Source: Callorhinus ursinus | Taxonomy: Eukaryota; Chordata; Mammalia; Carnivora; Otariidae | Length of the DNA stretch: 64,000 nt | Assembly (NCBI RefSeq): GCF_003265705.1 | Contig: NW_020312859.1 | Span: forward strand, 18,661-82,660 | Direction of reading: 5' to 3' | In this document: positions 55,441 to 64,000 of the stretch, in pieces | How the letters are laid out: each line of letters starts with the position of its first letter | Numbering within the stretch: position 1 is the stretch's first letter | The notes under the pieces: generated by a model | Told to the model about the DNA's origin: nothing | The model's database searches: none | What the model saw: the letters and a program-made list of their open reading frames with translations, nothing else | Program-made: the position numbers and the translations under genes

Positions 55441-56089
55441 GTTGTACGAAGCCAGTGTGTGCCAAACGCCAGCCAGCCCCGCACCTTTCCGGAACTTTCT
55501 CACCTATGTGCTGCTTGTACTAGTATTGACCTCTTTTACTCAGCTGTAATTGTTTTGTTTCAAAGAACAAGAGTCCACCACCCTAACTGAGAGAAGCCAG
55601 GATCACTTGCCCCAAGTAGAGGACACTAAAACCACTCGACGAAACATAAGCCAATAATGCTGCCCACTGAGCTCTGAGCAGGCGGCCGGCTCACTCCCCG
55701 TGGAAACAGGAGTCGTGTAGGTGTTAAGGATGTGACAGCACTGGCTGACACTTTCTCCTGGAGCTTATCAGTCATAAAGGGAGTCACTTTCCCACTACTG
55801 GCGTCCCCAGTATTTGGCGATGTGATTCTGTGCTGCTCCCACGGCTGACGTACCAGCTAAAGCCACCTCTGGGATGATAATGAGGGGAATAGGGAATAGC
55901 TGGACCAGGGAATAGCTGGACCCAACATCCAGCCCAGGACCCTTCTGAGCCTCACTGAAGCTAGGAATTGACCAAGTGCATAGAGAGCTCTGTGCACTCC
56001 CTGAGTGTATTATCACTACCTTCTGTATGGTGTGAACCGTACGTTTCTGGAACATGACACCCAGCCCCCGCCATTCCTGTCGGACCGGC
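55441..56089. other. Intron, unassigned, with a 16-base tandem duplication
   Basis: 'agggaatagctggacc' occurs twice head to tail (55891-55906 and 55907-55922), with no mismatch. A weak antisense MIR-like pattern lies at 55530-55680. Confidence 0.55.
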
Positions 56090-56280
56090 CTGGGTTTGAG
56101 TCCGCACATCTCACTTCCCAAGCTCTGTGGCTCTGACCAGTCATTTAACTCTCTATCCTCAAAAGGGCTGTTGAGGGGATTAAGTAAAATGATGCTTGAC
56201 ACATGCCCGCCACGGTGCATACAGCAAGCATGCAGCCAACCAGACTCACTACTGTTAATAATTATGATTATTATTGGCAT
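56090..56280 (+). mobile_element. MIR SINE fragment
   Basis: 'ctctgtggctctgaccagtc', 'tgttgaggggattaagtaaa', 'gcttgacacatgcccgccac', ending 'taattatgattattatt'. Confidence 0.7.
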
Positions 56281-56574
56281 ATAACACTGCCCTCTGCCCC
56301 AGGAAGAGATTGGACCTGTCTCATCAACGAAATTATATTAGAAGGTTGCCAAACCAAGGCCTTCAGGGACCTGGCAGATAACACGAATAGGCAGAAATGG
56401 GTGCAAGACTACAGGGCACGATGGGGAGTGTGGCAAACCGGAGAACACGGGATCCATCAAATGCTATTTCAAGTCAGATTTTCCAAATCCACTGCACAAA
56501 AAGCACCGTGAACACAAACCAGCTGGGGCTCTTGAGTTAATATAGAAACATAAAGAGGAAGATCCTATGTTTTG
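56281..56574. other. Intron, unassigned
   Basis: No feature is recognised. Confidence 0.45.
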
Positions 56575-56955
56575 TGAATTTAGCAGATATTTACTGAGCA
56601 CCTGCTGTGTGCCAGGCACTGTTCTAGGCTGGGGAATATAACAGTGAACAGAGTAGGCCCAGATCCCTGCCCCCACGTGGCCGTGCCAGGAGGGGCAACG
56701 GGCAGCGTGCAAACAGGTGAACTAGAAGTGGTGTCCGAGGGCAGGGGGTGCTGTGGGGAGAAGTGGGAGGGGAGGGGCATGGTGGGTGCCGGAAGCAAGA
56801 GTAGCAGTGTCCATTCTGGGCCAGGGAAGGCCACTCAGATATTTGACGTTTGCCCCATAACCTGAGGGAGGCTGGGAGGGAGTACTCCAGGCAGAGAGCA
56901 CAGCTCAGGCAAAGGCCATGAGGTGGGAATGTGGCTAGTGTTCAAGCTTCGGGCC
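56575..56955 (-). mobile_element. L2 LINE 3' end, antisense
   Basis: 'agatatttactgagcacctg', 'ctgtgtgccaggcactgttc', 'gctcaggcaaaggccatgag'. Confidence 0.85.
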
Positions 56956-57484
56956 TCAGCGGCATGACCTTGATATCTGTTTGTGGTAAGAATTCAAGGT
57001 AGAAAGAACCGATGGGCAGGGAGCAGGCCTGCCTGCAATCCTGCTACTTCCCCAGGCGGGGCCCAAGGCCGGTGGCATCCCACGGCTCCGCCGGACCCTG
57101 AGACCATGCCCTGCTCCCTCTGCAGGCTCCAGCGCGTGAGCACCAGATGGTCGAGGCAGGCTTCGGAAAGCCCACCTCATCCGTCCTCTCCAGAGGGAGG
57201 TGTCATACCTGGTAGAAACCCTGTAATTGCCTACAGTTACAGCTGGGTCCCCTGGGGCTTCTTGCAAGGGCGTGTGACCTTGAGGAGAGACGTTCACACA
57301 GTTCCGAAGCCTGATGATTCCTGTTCCGTTCATAACACAAAGCTGGTTCTTTCCTCCACCCACTGCTGGCAGCCTTAGCCGAGAGGCTCAGGGAACACAC
57401 CTGGTTCCGGGAGGACGTCCCTTATAAAACCACCTCAAGTGCTGGGCTGGAAAGGGCAGGCTTTGCTGTGTTTCCTTCCTTCCA
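56956..57484. other. Intron, unassigned
   Basis: No feature is recognised. Confidence 0.45.
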
Positions 57485-58080
57485 TCACTCGGTGAGTTTT
57501 TATAGAGCACCAATTACATATTCCCTGGGGGGCGTTGGCCGGGGAGTGGACAGTGCCATGAGTCACCCAGAACTCTCAGTCCAGGGAAAGTAGATCATAA
57601 ACAAATGAAGCAGTAAATGAGACCATTTCAGAAGGAGATAAATATCAAGAAGAAACATACACTGGCGTGAGAGGGAGTAAACAGTGGAGGCTTCTTCAGA
57701 CGGAGAGGCCAGCCAGGCCTTGCTGAGGAGGTGGCCTCGGGTTGAGATCTAATAATGGGACAAGCCAGCAAAGCAGAGTCTCAGGAAGAGTCCCAGGCAG
57801 AAGCAATAGCAAGTGCAAAGATCCTGGGGCAAGGATGAGATTGGAGTGTTTGAGAAACCATGAGGAGGCCGGTGTAGCCGGGTGAGCAAAGAGGGAGGGG
57901 AGAGATGAGGTCAAAGGAACACAGGAGGTGGGTTGGCATCAAGGGCAAGTCTGGAAGAGTCTTAGACCATGGTAAGGAATTCAGTTTTTCTTCCGAGTGC
58001 CATGGGAAGCTATCCAGCGGTTTTAAACAGTGAGGAGATATGATCTATGTTTGCCTCAGGGAAGTTCTAACTCTGTTTCT
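57485..58080 (-). mobile_element. L2 LINE 3' end, antisense
   Basis: 'gtgagtttttatagagcacc', 'gatcataaacaaatgaagca', 'atagcaagtgcaaagatcct', 'catggtaaggaattcagttt' in antisense L2 order. Confidence 0.85.
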
Positions 58081-58249
58081 GTCCCTATTTGGCAGAAAGA
58101 TGGGATAAAAAGAGCCCTATAAATCTCCTTTTCACTCTTCGCTGGTAGAGACAGAGGGTTGAGGTGGGTCTGATTAGTCGTCATTGCATCTCTAAGGGGC
58201 TGTTGGTGATTGGGATCGGCAGCTCTCCAGCAAAAACTTCAAATGCCTG

Positions 58250-58620
58250 GTACGCTCTGTATTGGTTTACTCTTTCATAGTTCTAGAAGCCAGAAGTCCA
58301 GAATTAAGGTGTTGACAAGGTTATGGTTCCTCCAAAGGCTTTAGAGGAGAATCCCTTACTCTTCCAGCTCCTGGGGCCCTTCTCTCCAACCTCTGCCTCA
58401 GTCCTCACATGACCGTCCCCTCCGTGCCTGTGGGTCTTCTCCCTTCTGTCTCTTACAAAACACCTGTCATTGGATTTAGGGCCCACCCAAGTAATCCAGA
58501 ACAATCTCACCCCAAGATCCTTAACTACATCAGCAGAGACCCTTTTTCCAAGGAAGGTCACATTCCCAGGTTCTGAGGGTTATGACGTGGACATGGGGGG
58601 GAAGGGGGGACAAGCCACGA
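58250..58620 (-). mobile_element. MaLR (MLT1-type) LTR, antisense
   Basis: 'catagttctagaagccagaa', 'gtccagaattaaggtgttga', 'cacctgtcattggatttagg', 'gggttatgacgtggacatgg' match the complement of an MLT1-type LTR. Confidence 0.8.
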
Positions 58621-58739
58621 CAGACCCTAAGAACTTTAAGGAAAAGGAAAGCAACTGAGGGTGGCCACAGAAAGGAAGAGGAAAATGATTTCCATTGAAT
58701 ATCTCTCCAAACCTACTAAATATTCAGATACCAGCCATA

Positions 58740-59235
58740 GTATTACGCATCCATTCTGCAAACATTTACTAAGTGCCTACTGTGTTTCACACACCATGGG
58801 GGCATTGAGGATTGAGCATGGAGCAAGGCACATAATCTGCTCTCGTGGGGCCCTCAGCAGGGCAGTGACCATGAAAGCACCTGTGCACAGTATGGCTTCT
58901 AGAACACGGTAGTTTCCTTTCCTTCTTAAGTGACTTTCACTGCTACAGCTTCATTGAGAAACAAGAAAAGGCGTGAATGAAGCCACAAAACCTGGTGGTA
59001 TATAATTAAGCCCTAATAACACATGCTGCATGCATAATAAGAGCTCAAGGGAATCAGAAGACAGAGTGATCACTAGAAGAGGTGTGCCGTGGCTGGTGGG
59101 TTGAATCTGGAGAGAGGTGGGAAGTGGATTCCAAAGTAGAAGGACGATGTGGACAAAGGAGCAGAGAGCTTTCGGCCGAGGAGTGTGCAGGGAGAGGGTG
59201 AGCCGGTGAGCTGGCATGACTGGATTCCAGTAAAA
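58740..59235 (-). mobile_element. L2 LINE 3' end, antisense
   Basis: 'ctgcaaacatttactaagtg', 'cctactgtgtttcacacacc', 'ctcgtggggccctcagcagg', then 'attccaaagtagaaggacga'. Diverged in the middle. Confidence 0.65.
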
Positions 59236-59239
59236 GTGA

Positions 59240-59605
59240 ACAATTCTTGGGAAAGTTCCAAACAAAACAAAGTAGAATCTTCCCTTGGTTTACATAGTGG
59301 TTGCTTTCCCAAAAAAAAAAAAGGTGGGGAGGAATACACTGCACATTAATATCCTGCAAAAAAGATGTTCTATTTCTACGTAAAACAAAGTTCCGCTCTA
59401 GGCTTGGATCATTTACAAACAGGTATTTACCCACTCCCCGTGACCACCCAGTGGGACTGCAGACCCAGGAAATTTCTTGCACAGATATTCCTTGCTGGCC
59501 CCCGCCCACACGTGACAGTGGTGCCCCCCCATATGTCGCCAGAGATTTCCAAAACGTCATCTCCCCAGGGATGGGGGTGCCACCCTGTTGAGAACCACCG
59601 TTGTC
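59240..59605. mobile_element. Unnamed repeat pair, next to the coding exon
   Basis: The left part matches 21985-22100 ('aaacaaaacaaagtagaatc'), and the right part ('cagggatgggggtgccaccc', 'tgttgagaaccaccg') is the complement of DNA-transposon family A. It ends about 68 bases before the exon. Confidence 0.55.
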
Positions 59606-59672
59606 TTGTGGCCCCCTGGGGCACGGGTTAGGAGCTGGCCTGCCGCACCTCACCTTGGCTCCCTTCTTGCAG

Positions 59673-59912
59673 GTTCCATGCAGGTGATGAACAAGACGCG
59701 GCGCATCATGGAGCAGGGCGGGGCGCACTTCATCAACGCCTTCGTGACCACGCCCATGTGCTGCCCCTCGCGCTCCTCCATCCTCACCGGGAAGTACGTC
59801 CACAACCACAACACCTACACCAACAATGAGAACTGCTCCTCGCCCTCCTGGCAGGCACAGCATGAGAGCCGCACCTTCGCCGTCTACCTCAACAGCACGG
59901 GCTACCGGACAG
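59673..59912 (+). CDS. SULF2: Extracellular sulfatase 2, second coding exon with catalytic cysteine (residues 59-138, plus base 1 of codon 139)
   Basis: It continues the sulfatase domain from the exon at 40471-40645. After acceptor '...cttcttgcag|gttccatg', the first two bases complete Gly59. The segment [13 protein letters not shown] (residues 86-98) matches the sulfatase signature C-x-P-S-R. Cys88 (codon 59759-59761) is the residue expected to be oxidised to formylglycine by SUMF1, and so to attack sulfate esters. Sequons for N-glycosylation are N65-K-T, N112-C-S and N132-S-T, fitting a secreted glycoprotein. The exon is 240 bases, phase 1 at both ends. Its donor is 'ggacag|gtacgg' at 59912/59913, splitting the codon for residue 139 (Ala in remembered human SULF2). 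As far as recalled, the protein is identical to human here. Remaining exons, including the hydrophilic and C-terminal domains, lie beyond the window. Confidence 0.97.
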
Positions 59913-59934
59913 GTACGGGGAGCCAGGAGGCCAC

Positions 59935-59974
59935 GGGCGGGCGGGCGGGCGGGCGGGTGGGTGGGTGGGCAGGG
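59935..59974 (+). repeat. (GGGC)n/(GGGT)n repeat, G-quadruplex-forming
   Basis: Ten consecutive runs of at least three G separated by single bases, starting 22 bases past the splice donor. This arrangement is a classic G-quadruplex-forming sequence and would be present in the pre-mRNA. Confidence 0.92.
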
Positions 59975-61625
59975 AGCGTCGGAAAGGGTGCCGGGTGCCC
60001 TGGCCTCACGCCAGCACGGGATCCCTATCCTGCCGGGATTTTAGATGACCTTAGGTAGCCCATGGACAACTTCACTTTAATACAAAAGTTGTGCATTTAT
60101 GCATTAGAAAAATGCAAAATGATTTGCCTATAGTAGTGAAAGAAACTGGCCTTTTCAAAGGAATTTGAATTTTTTTTTTAAATCAGTCCATTTAAAATAT
60201 AAACTATAACACAGAGAGAGGCTGGAAGTACTTATGCACAATTTGTATTCACCGTGGGTTATGTTGGGGACTGATTTGTTGACTTCAGACCATCAGTATG
60301 GAAGAAGGTTCCAGAACATTGGGGTGGGGGTGGGGATGAAAACCGGTGTGGAAAATGGAGAGAAGCATATGTGGGACTGTGTGGCCACTCTGCAGACTGG
60401 CCCGGGAGTTGACATGGATGGTTTGTCTACACTTGGCTGTCTGCACTACCCAGCAGGCTCCATCTCTCCTGTGGTCAGTGCGGCGGTGTGCTATCCCGGG
60501 AGGGAGGGAGTGGGGGGTGGACACAGAGCGAGTGGGGCTTCCTGTCTGTCTTGCGGGAGGTACCTTGGTCGGTTCCCAAGGCTCACCTGCCAGGCCTGGG
60601 GCAAAGACACAGTGAAAACACTTATCTCTAGCACCACGAAAAATCCTCCAAACCCAATTAAATCAAATTGTTAAGAAGTGAATACTCCCCATCTTGGGTA
60701 AGGAACCAAGGCAGTCGCGAAATCAGACATCGTGCCTGAGATATTGCTACCCCGGGGAAGTTGTGTCCAAAGGACAAGGGGCTTGTTTGGTGGGAGTGAC
60801 AGGAGGGAAGGCTCGACGTCTCCCTCTCAGCTCAGTTCAGAGATGAAGCAGCCTTCCAGACTTGGGGTGGTGGGGGGGCTTTTCCTGGGATACACATGTG
60901 GCTGGGGGCGCACATTGGGGTGGTGGGGAGCAAGAGGAAGGTGTGTCTCCTTGCAGACTGATTCTCCTGCCATAATCACCCAGTGACACACCGTAAGCCC
61001 TTAAGCAGTGTTAGCCCTGATGATGGTGATGATTTACACAAGGAGCATAGCGTCGCACGAACCGCCCCAGAGCAGTGTTCCCAGCAATGTTACCAGAGAT
61101 CAGCTTGGATGGTGAAAGGAAGTTGTGCACATGGATTAAAACTGGCAGCACGTGCTCAATCCCTCTCCTCCTGAGAGAACCAGGAAGGCCTCGATCCTAT
61201 ACACATAAGCCTGTTGGTTCCTGGGTCTCTGCAGAGAGCCACAAGTGTCAGAGTTTACCACGGACACACTCCCAGGTAGTTGTGGGGACCTGAATATAAA
61301 CAGAAGAGGCGGGACAGAGGTCCTGCAGCAGACCAGAGGGCTCCTATTGGAAGGGGCGTCTGCCACTCAGGTCCAGATAATTATAGCCATTTGTTTTGTG
61401 TTCAGTGGTACCGACTTTCAAATATTTCTCACCTGAATTTTTAGCTGAAATCTGCTGATATTTAAAAAAAAAAAGTTGCCAAACTCAATTTTTTAAAAAA
61501 TGTTCTGTAGGGGCCCAACAAAGGCTGTCTGAAGGCAGAATGTAGCTCACATTCCGCCTTTAGAACATCTGACCAGAAGGCCTGTGTAAACTTTAGATCT
61601 GATCTTAGAGGAAAGGATTTCAGTT

Positions 61626-63345
61626 TTTCGCTCTTGAGTGTGATGTTAGCCGTGGGCTTGACTTATAGGGCCTCTAGTATGTTGAGGGTACCCGCTTTGT
61701 TGAGAGTTTTTATCATAAATAGTTGTTGGATTTTGTCAGATTTTTTTTCTGCATCTGTTGAGATGCCCATATGGTTTTTATCCTTCATTTTCTTCATGTG
61801 GTATATCACATAGATCAACTTGCATATGGTAAACCCTTCTAGCATCCCTTGAGTAAATCCCACTTGATCATGGGATGGAATCCTCTTATTGTATTGTTGA
61901 ATTCAGTTTGCTTATGTTTTGTTGAGGGTTTTGCATCTCTGTTCATCAGGGATATTGACCTATAATTTCCTTTTCCTGTGGTGTCCTTGTCTGGAATGGT
62001 ATCATAGAATGAGTCTAGCAGTGTTTTCTCCTCTTCTGTTTTTTGGAGGAATTTGAGAAGAATTGATATTAGTTCTTCTTTATCTTTTTAAAGATTTTGT
62101 TTATTTGAGAGAGAGAGCGCATGAGTTGGGGGAGCGGCAGGCAGAGGGAGAAGGAGAAGCAGACTGCTTGCTGAGCAGGGAGCCCAAGGCAGTACTCGAT
62201 CCCAGGACCCTGAGATCACGACCCAAGCCGAAGGCAGATGCTTAACCAACTGAGGCACCCAGGCGCCCTTCTTTAAATGTTTGGTAGAACATACCCTCTG
62301 GTCCTGGACTTTTGTTTTTCGGGAGGTTTTAGATTACTGGCTCAATCCCCTTACTAGGAAATGGTCTGTTCATTTTCTAATTGCTCGTGATTCAGTCTTG
62401 GTAAGTTGTGTCTTTCTAGGAATTTATCCATTTCTTCTAGGCTGTCTAATTTGTAGGTGCATAATTCCTCATAGTAGTCTCATGATCCTTTGTATTTCTG
62501 TGTAACACCTCTCATTTCTGGTTTTATTTGAGTCTTCTTTTTCTTGGTGAGTCTAGCTTAAGATTTGTCAATTTGGTGGATCTTTTCAAAGAACCAGCTC
62601 TTAGCTTCATTGATCTTTTCTGTTTTAGTCTCTATTTCAGTTATTTTCATTATAATCTTTGTTATTTTCTCCCTTCTACTAACTTTGGGCTTTGTTCTTC
62701 TTTTCCTAGTTCCTTGAGGTATAAAGTTAGGTGGTTTATTTGAGATTTTTCTCGTCTCTTGATGTAAGCGTTTATCACAATGAACTTCCCTCTTAGAACT
62801 GCTTTTGCTGCATCCCGTACACTTTGGGATGTTTTCTTTCCATTTTCATTTGTCTCGGGGTATTTTCTTAAAATTTCTCTTGATTTCTTGTTTGGCCCAG
62901 TGGTTGTTCAGTAGCATGTTGTTGACTCTCCCCATATTTGTGAATTTTCCAGTTTTCTTCTTGTGATTGATTTCTAGTTTCATACATTGTGGTTGGAAAA
63001 TATGCCTGATATGATTTCAGTTTTCTTAAATGTATTTGTTTTGTGGTCCCACATTGCTCTGTCCTGGAGAATGTTCCATGTGCACTTGGGAAGAATGTGT
63101 GTTCTGTTGCTTTGGAATGGAATGGTCTATAAATGTTAAATTCATCTGGTCTACCGTGTCATTTAAGGCCAATGTTTTCTTATGATTATCTGCCTAAGTG
63201 ATCTATCCGTTGATGAAAGTGGGGTATTAAAGTCCCCTACTATCATTGTATTGTCATCTATCTCTCCCTTTAGGTCTGTTAGCATTTGCTTTATCTATTT
63301 AGGTATTCCTAAATTGATCAGAGATTCAGCTGTTTTCCATTTCTC
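61626..63345 (-). mobile_element. L1 LINE ORF2 fragment, antisense, with SINE insertion
   Basis: The T-rich + strand is the complement of the L1 ORF2 region: 'gagtgtgatgttagccgtgg', 'gatattagttcttctttatc', 'tgtctttctaggaatttatc', 'tggatcttttcaaagaacca', 'ttaaagtcccctactatcat'. About 1.5 kb of element plus a 186-base SINE insertion. Its reading frame is broken by many stops and length changes, so no reverse transcriptase is made. It is an old copy judged by divergence. Confidence 0.92.
62083..62268 (-). mobile_element. tRNA-Lys-derived carnivore SINE, antisense
   Basis: The complement of the SINE: T-rich tail at the left ('tatctttttaaagattttgt'), and the head at the right ('gaggcacccaggcgccc'). 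Inserted into the L1 fragment and flanked by a 7-base duplication 'ttcttta' (62076-62082 and 62269-62275). Removing it restores the L1 sequence 'ttcttctttaaatg'. Confidence 0.95.
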
Positions 63346-64000
63346 CTTGTACCTCATTGATGAGAAATGAGTAACATGAGCACATGTGACTGCAGAGGAA
63401 CCTAAGAGATGCAGTCTCCACTCTGGGTGACCATTTTCCCAGCTAGAAATTCCTTTCTGTAGGAGAAGATGACAGCGGATACTGAGGGAAAATTATCAAA
63501 CTATAGTAACAGTTCACAACCACTTGTGTGTGTGACCCCCTTTTGAGTACAAGAGATCAGCCTGAACTGTGCAAGACTGAAACCAGAAAAACGTTCCTTC
63601 AGTGGACCAACTGTGGGCCAACATTTCATGTAAATAGTGCTTTTAGTGCATTTAGTTGGGCCTTTTATCTTGGGGGAAAAAAAGGAAACTACAAAATTTT
63701 GAAAATTACCTTATTTGATGTATCTCATAGCAACAAATGTTGTGATGGTGACTAATGGGTTGATTCTTTAAGCAAATGGGTTGGTGAAGGGACAGTTGGG
63801 GGGGGGGTGTGACGTGTCCAACAAATTGAAGCGATAACACAATGTGATGTCCTTTACTTAAACCTGCAGTTTGCACAGCTAAATCATAACAGGTCATTTT
63901 TGCAGAAGCATTTGGGATTTGATCAGTTTTCCCCAGGGCCTCTCTAACTCCTCTGACTTCTGAATCTTACCCCCATGAAGTACTTACTACCTCTTCATCC
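63346..64000. other. Intron, unassigned
   Basis: A short poly-G run lies at 63799-63807. No exon or clear repeat is recognised. Confidence 0.5.

Larger units (their letters stand above)
40646..59672 (+). other. SULF2: SULF2 intron between the two coding exons
   Basis: A 19,027-base phase-1 intron with canonical GT...AG ends ('gtaag' and '...cttcttgcag'). Joining the flanking exons restores Gly59-Ser60 in frame. It is filled with old repeats, in which every L2 fragment I can orient lies on the minus strand, plus one carnivore SINE, one TG microsatellite with a gap, and a few CpG-rich blocks. No further exon is recognised. Confidence 0.95.
59913..64000 (+). other. SULF2: Start of the next SULF2 intron
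   Basis: It begins with a good donor 'gtacgg'. Up to the right edge no further coding exon is recognised; the next exon (beginning with the rest of the Ala139 codon) must lie beyond 64000. 60060-61620 and 63350-64000 hold no clear feature. Confidence 0.9.

Noticed and set aside
59054..59863. 269-codon minus-strand frame opposite the catalytic exon
   Set aside because: It is the shadow of the SULF2 exon and flanking repeat on the opposite strand.
61626..63345. Possible active L1 reverse transcriptase
   Set aside because: It is truncated, interrupted by stops, length changes and a SINE, and has no intact frame.
1..64000. CRISPR array, operon, prophage or other prokaryotic system
   Set aside because: The window is mammalian with introns and carnivore SINEs. 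No regularly spaced repeats or compact gene arrays are present.

Overview
The window is mammalian nuclear DNA, most likely from an arctoid carnivore (bear, seal or mustelid group). The main clue is five tRNA-Lys-derived carnivore SINEs whose heads resemble the arctoid type more than the dog or cat types. The species call rests on remembered consensus sequences and is an inference. Everything else is typical mammalian: sparse exons, ancient MIR and L2 elements, MaLR LTRs, MER5-type DNA transposons, L1 fragments, CA/TG microsatellites and two assembly gaps.

One protein-coding gene is recognised: the 5' part of SULF2 (extracellular heparan sulfate 6-O-endosulfatase 2), on the + strand. Layout: (1) 1-14.3 kb is upstream flank with old repeats and no supported gene. 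(2) 14.9-15.9 kb is a CpG island, partly lost in a 400-N gap, with candidate non-coding first exon(s) ending at one of two good splice donors (15085 or 15289). (3) About 15.3-40.4 kb is a large first intron with many repeats and a few candidate regulatory blocks. (4) 40370-40645 is the exon with the start codon, signal peptide and beginning of the sulfatase domain. (5) 40646-59672 is a 19-kb intron in which every assigned L2 fragment lies antisense to the gene. (6) 59673-59912 is the second coding exon, carrying the catalytic sulfatase signature with the formylglycine cysteine (Cys88). (7) 59913-64000 is the start of the next intron, with a G-rich repeat just past the donor and an antisense L1 fragment that was itself hit by a SINE. 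The rest of SULF2 lies beyond the right edge.

The two coding exons join in frame (phase 1 to phase 1) and give residues 1-138 plus the first base of codon 139. No operon, CRISPR array, RNA gene or novel multi-gene system is visible. The interesting leads are regulatory or structural: a homeodomain/RFX-like motif cluster in intron 1, G-quadruplex-forming sequence next to the donor of the catalytic exon, repeat-borne paired CCAAT boxes, and CpG-rich intronic blocks with a CTCF-like site. Many ancient-repeat boundaries are judged by eye and are good to tens of bases at best.
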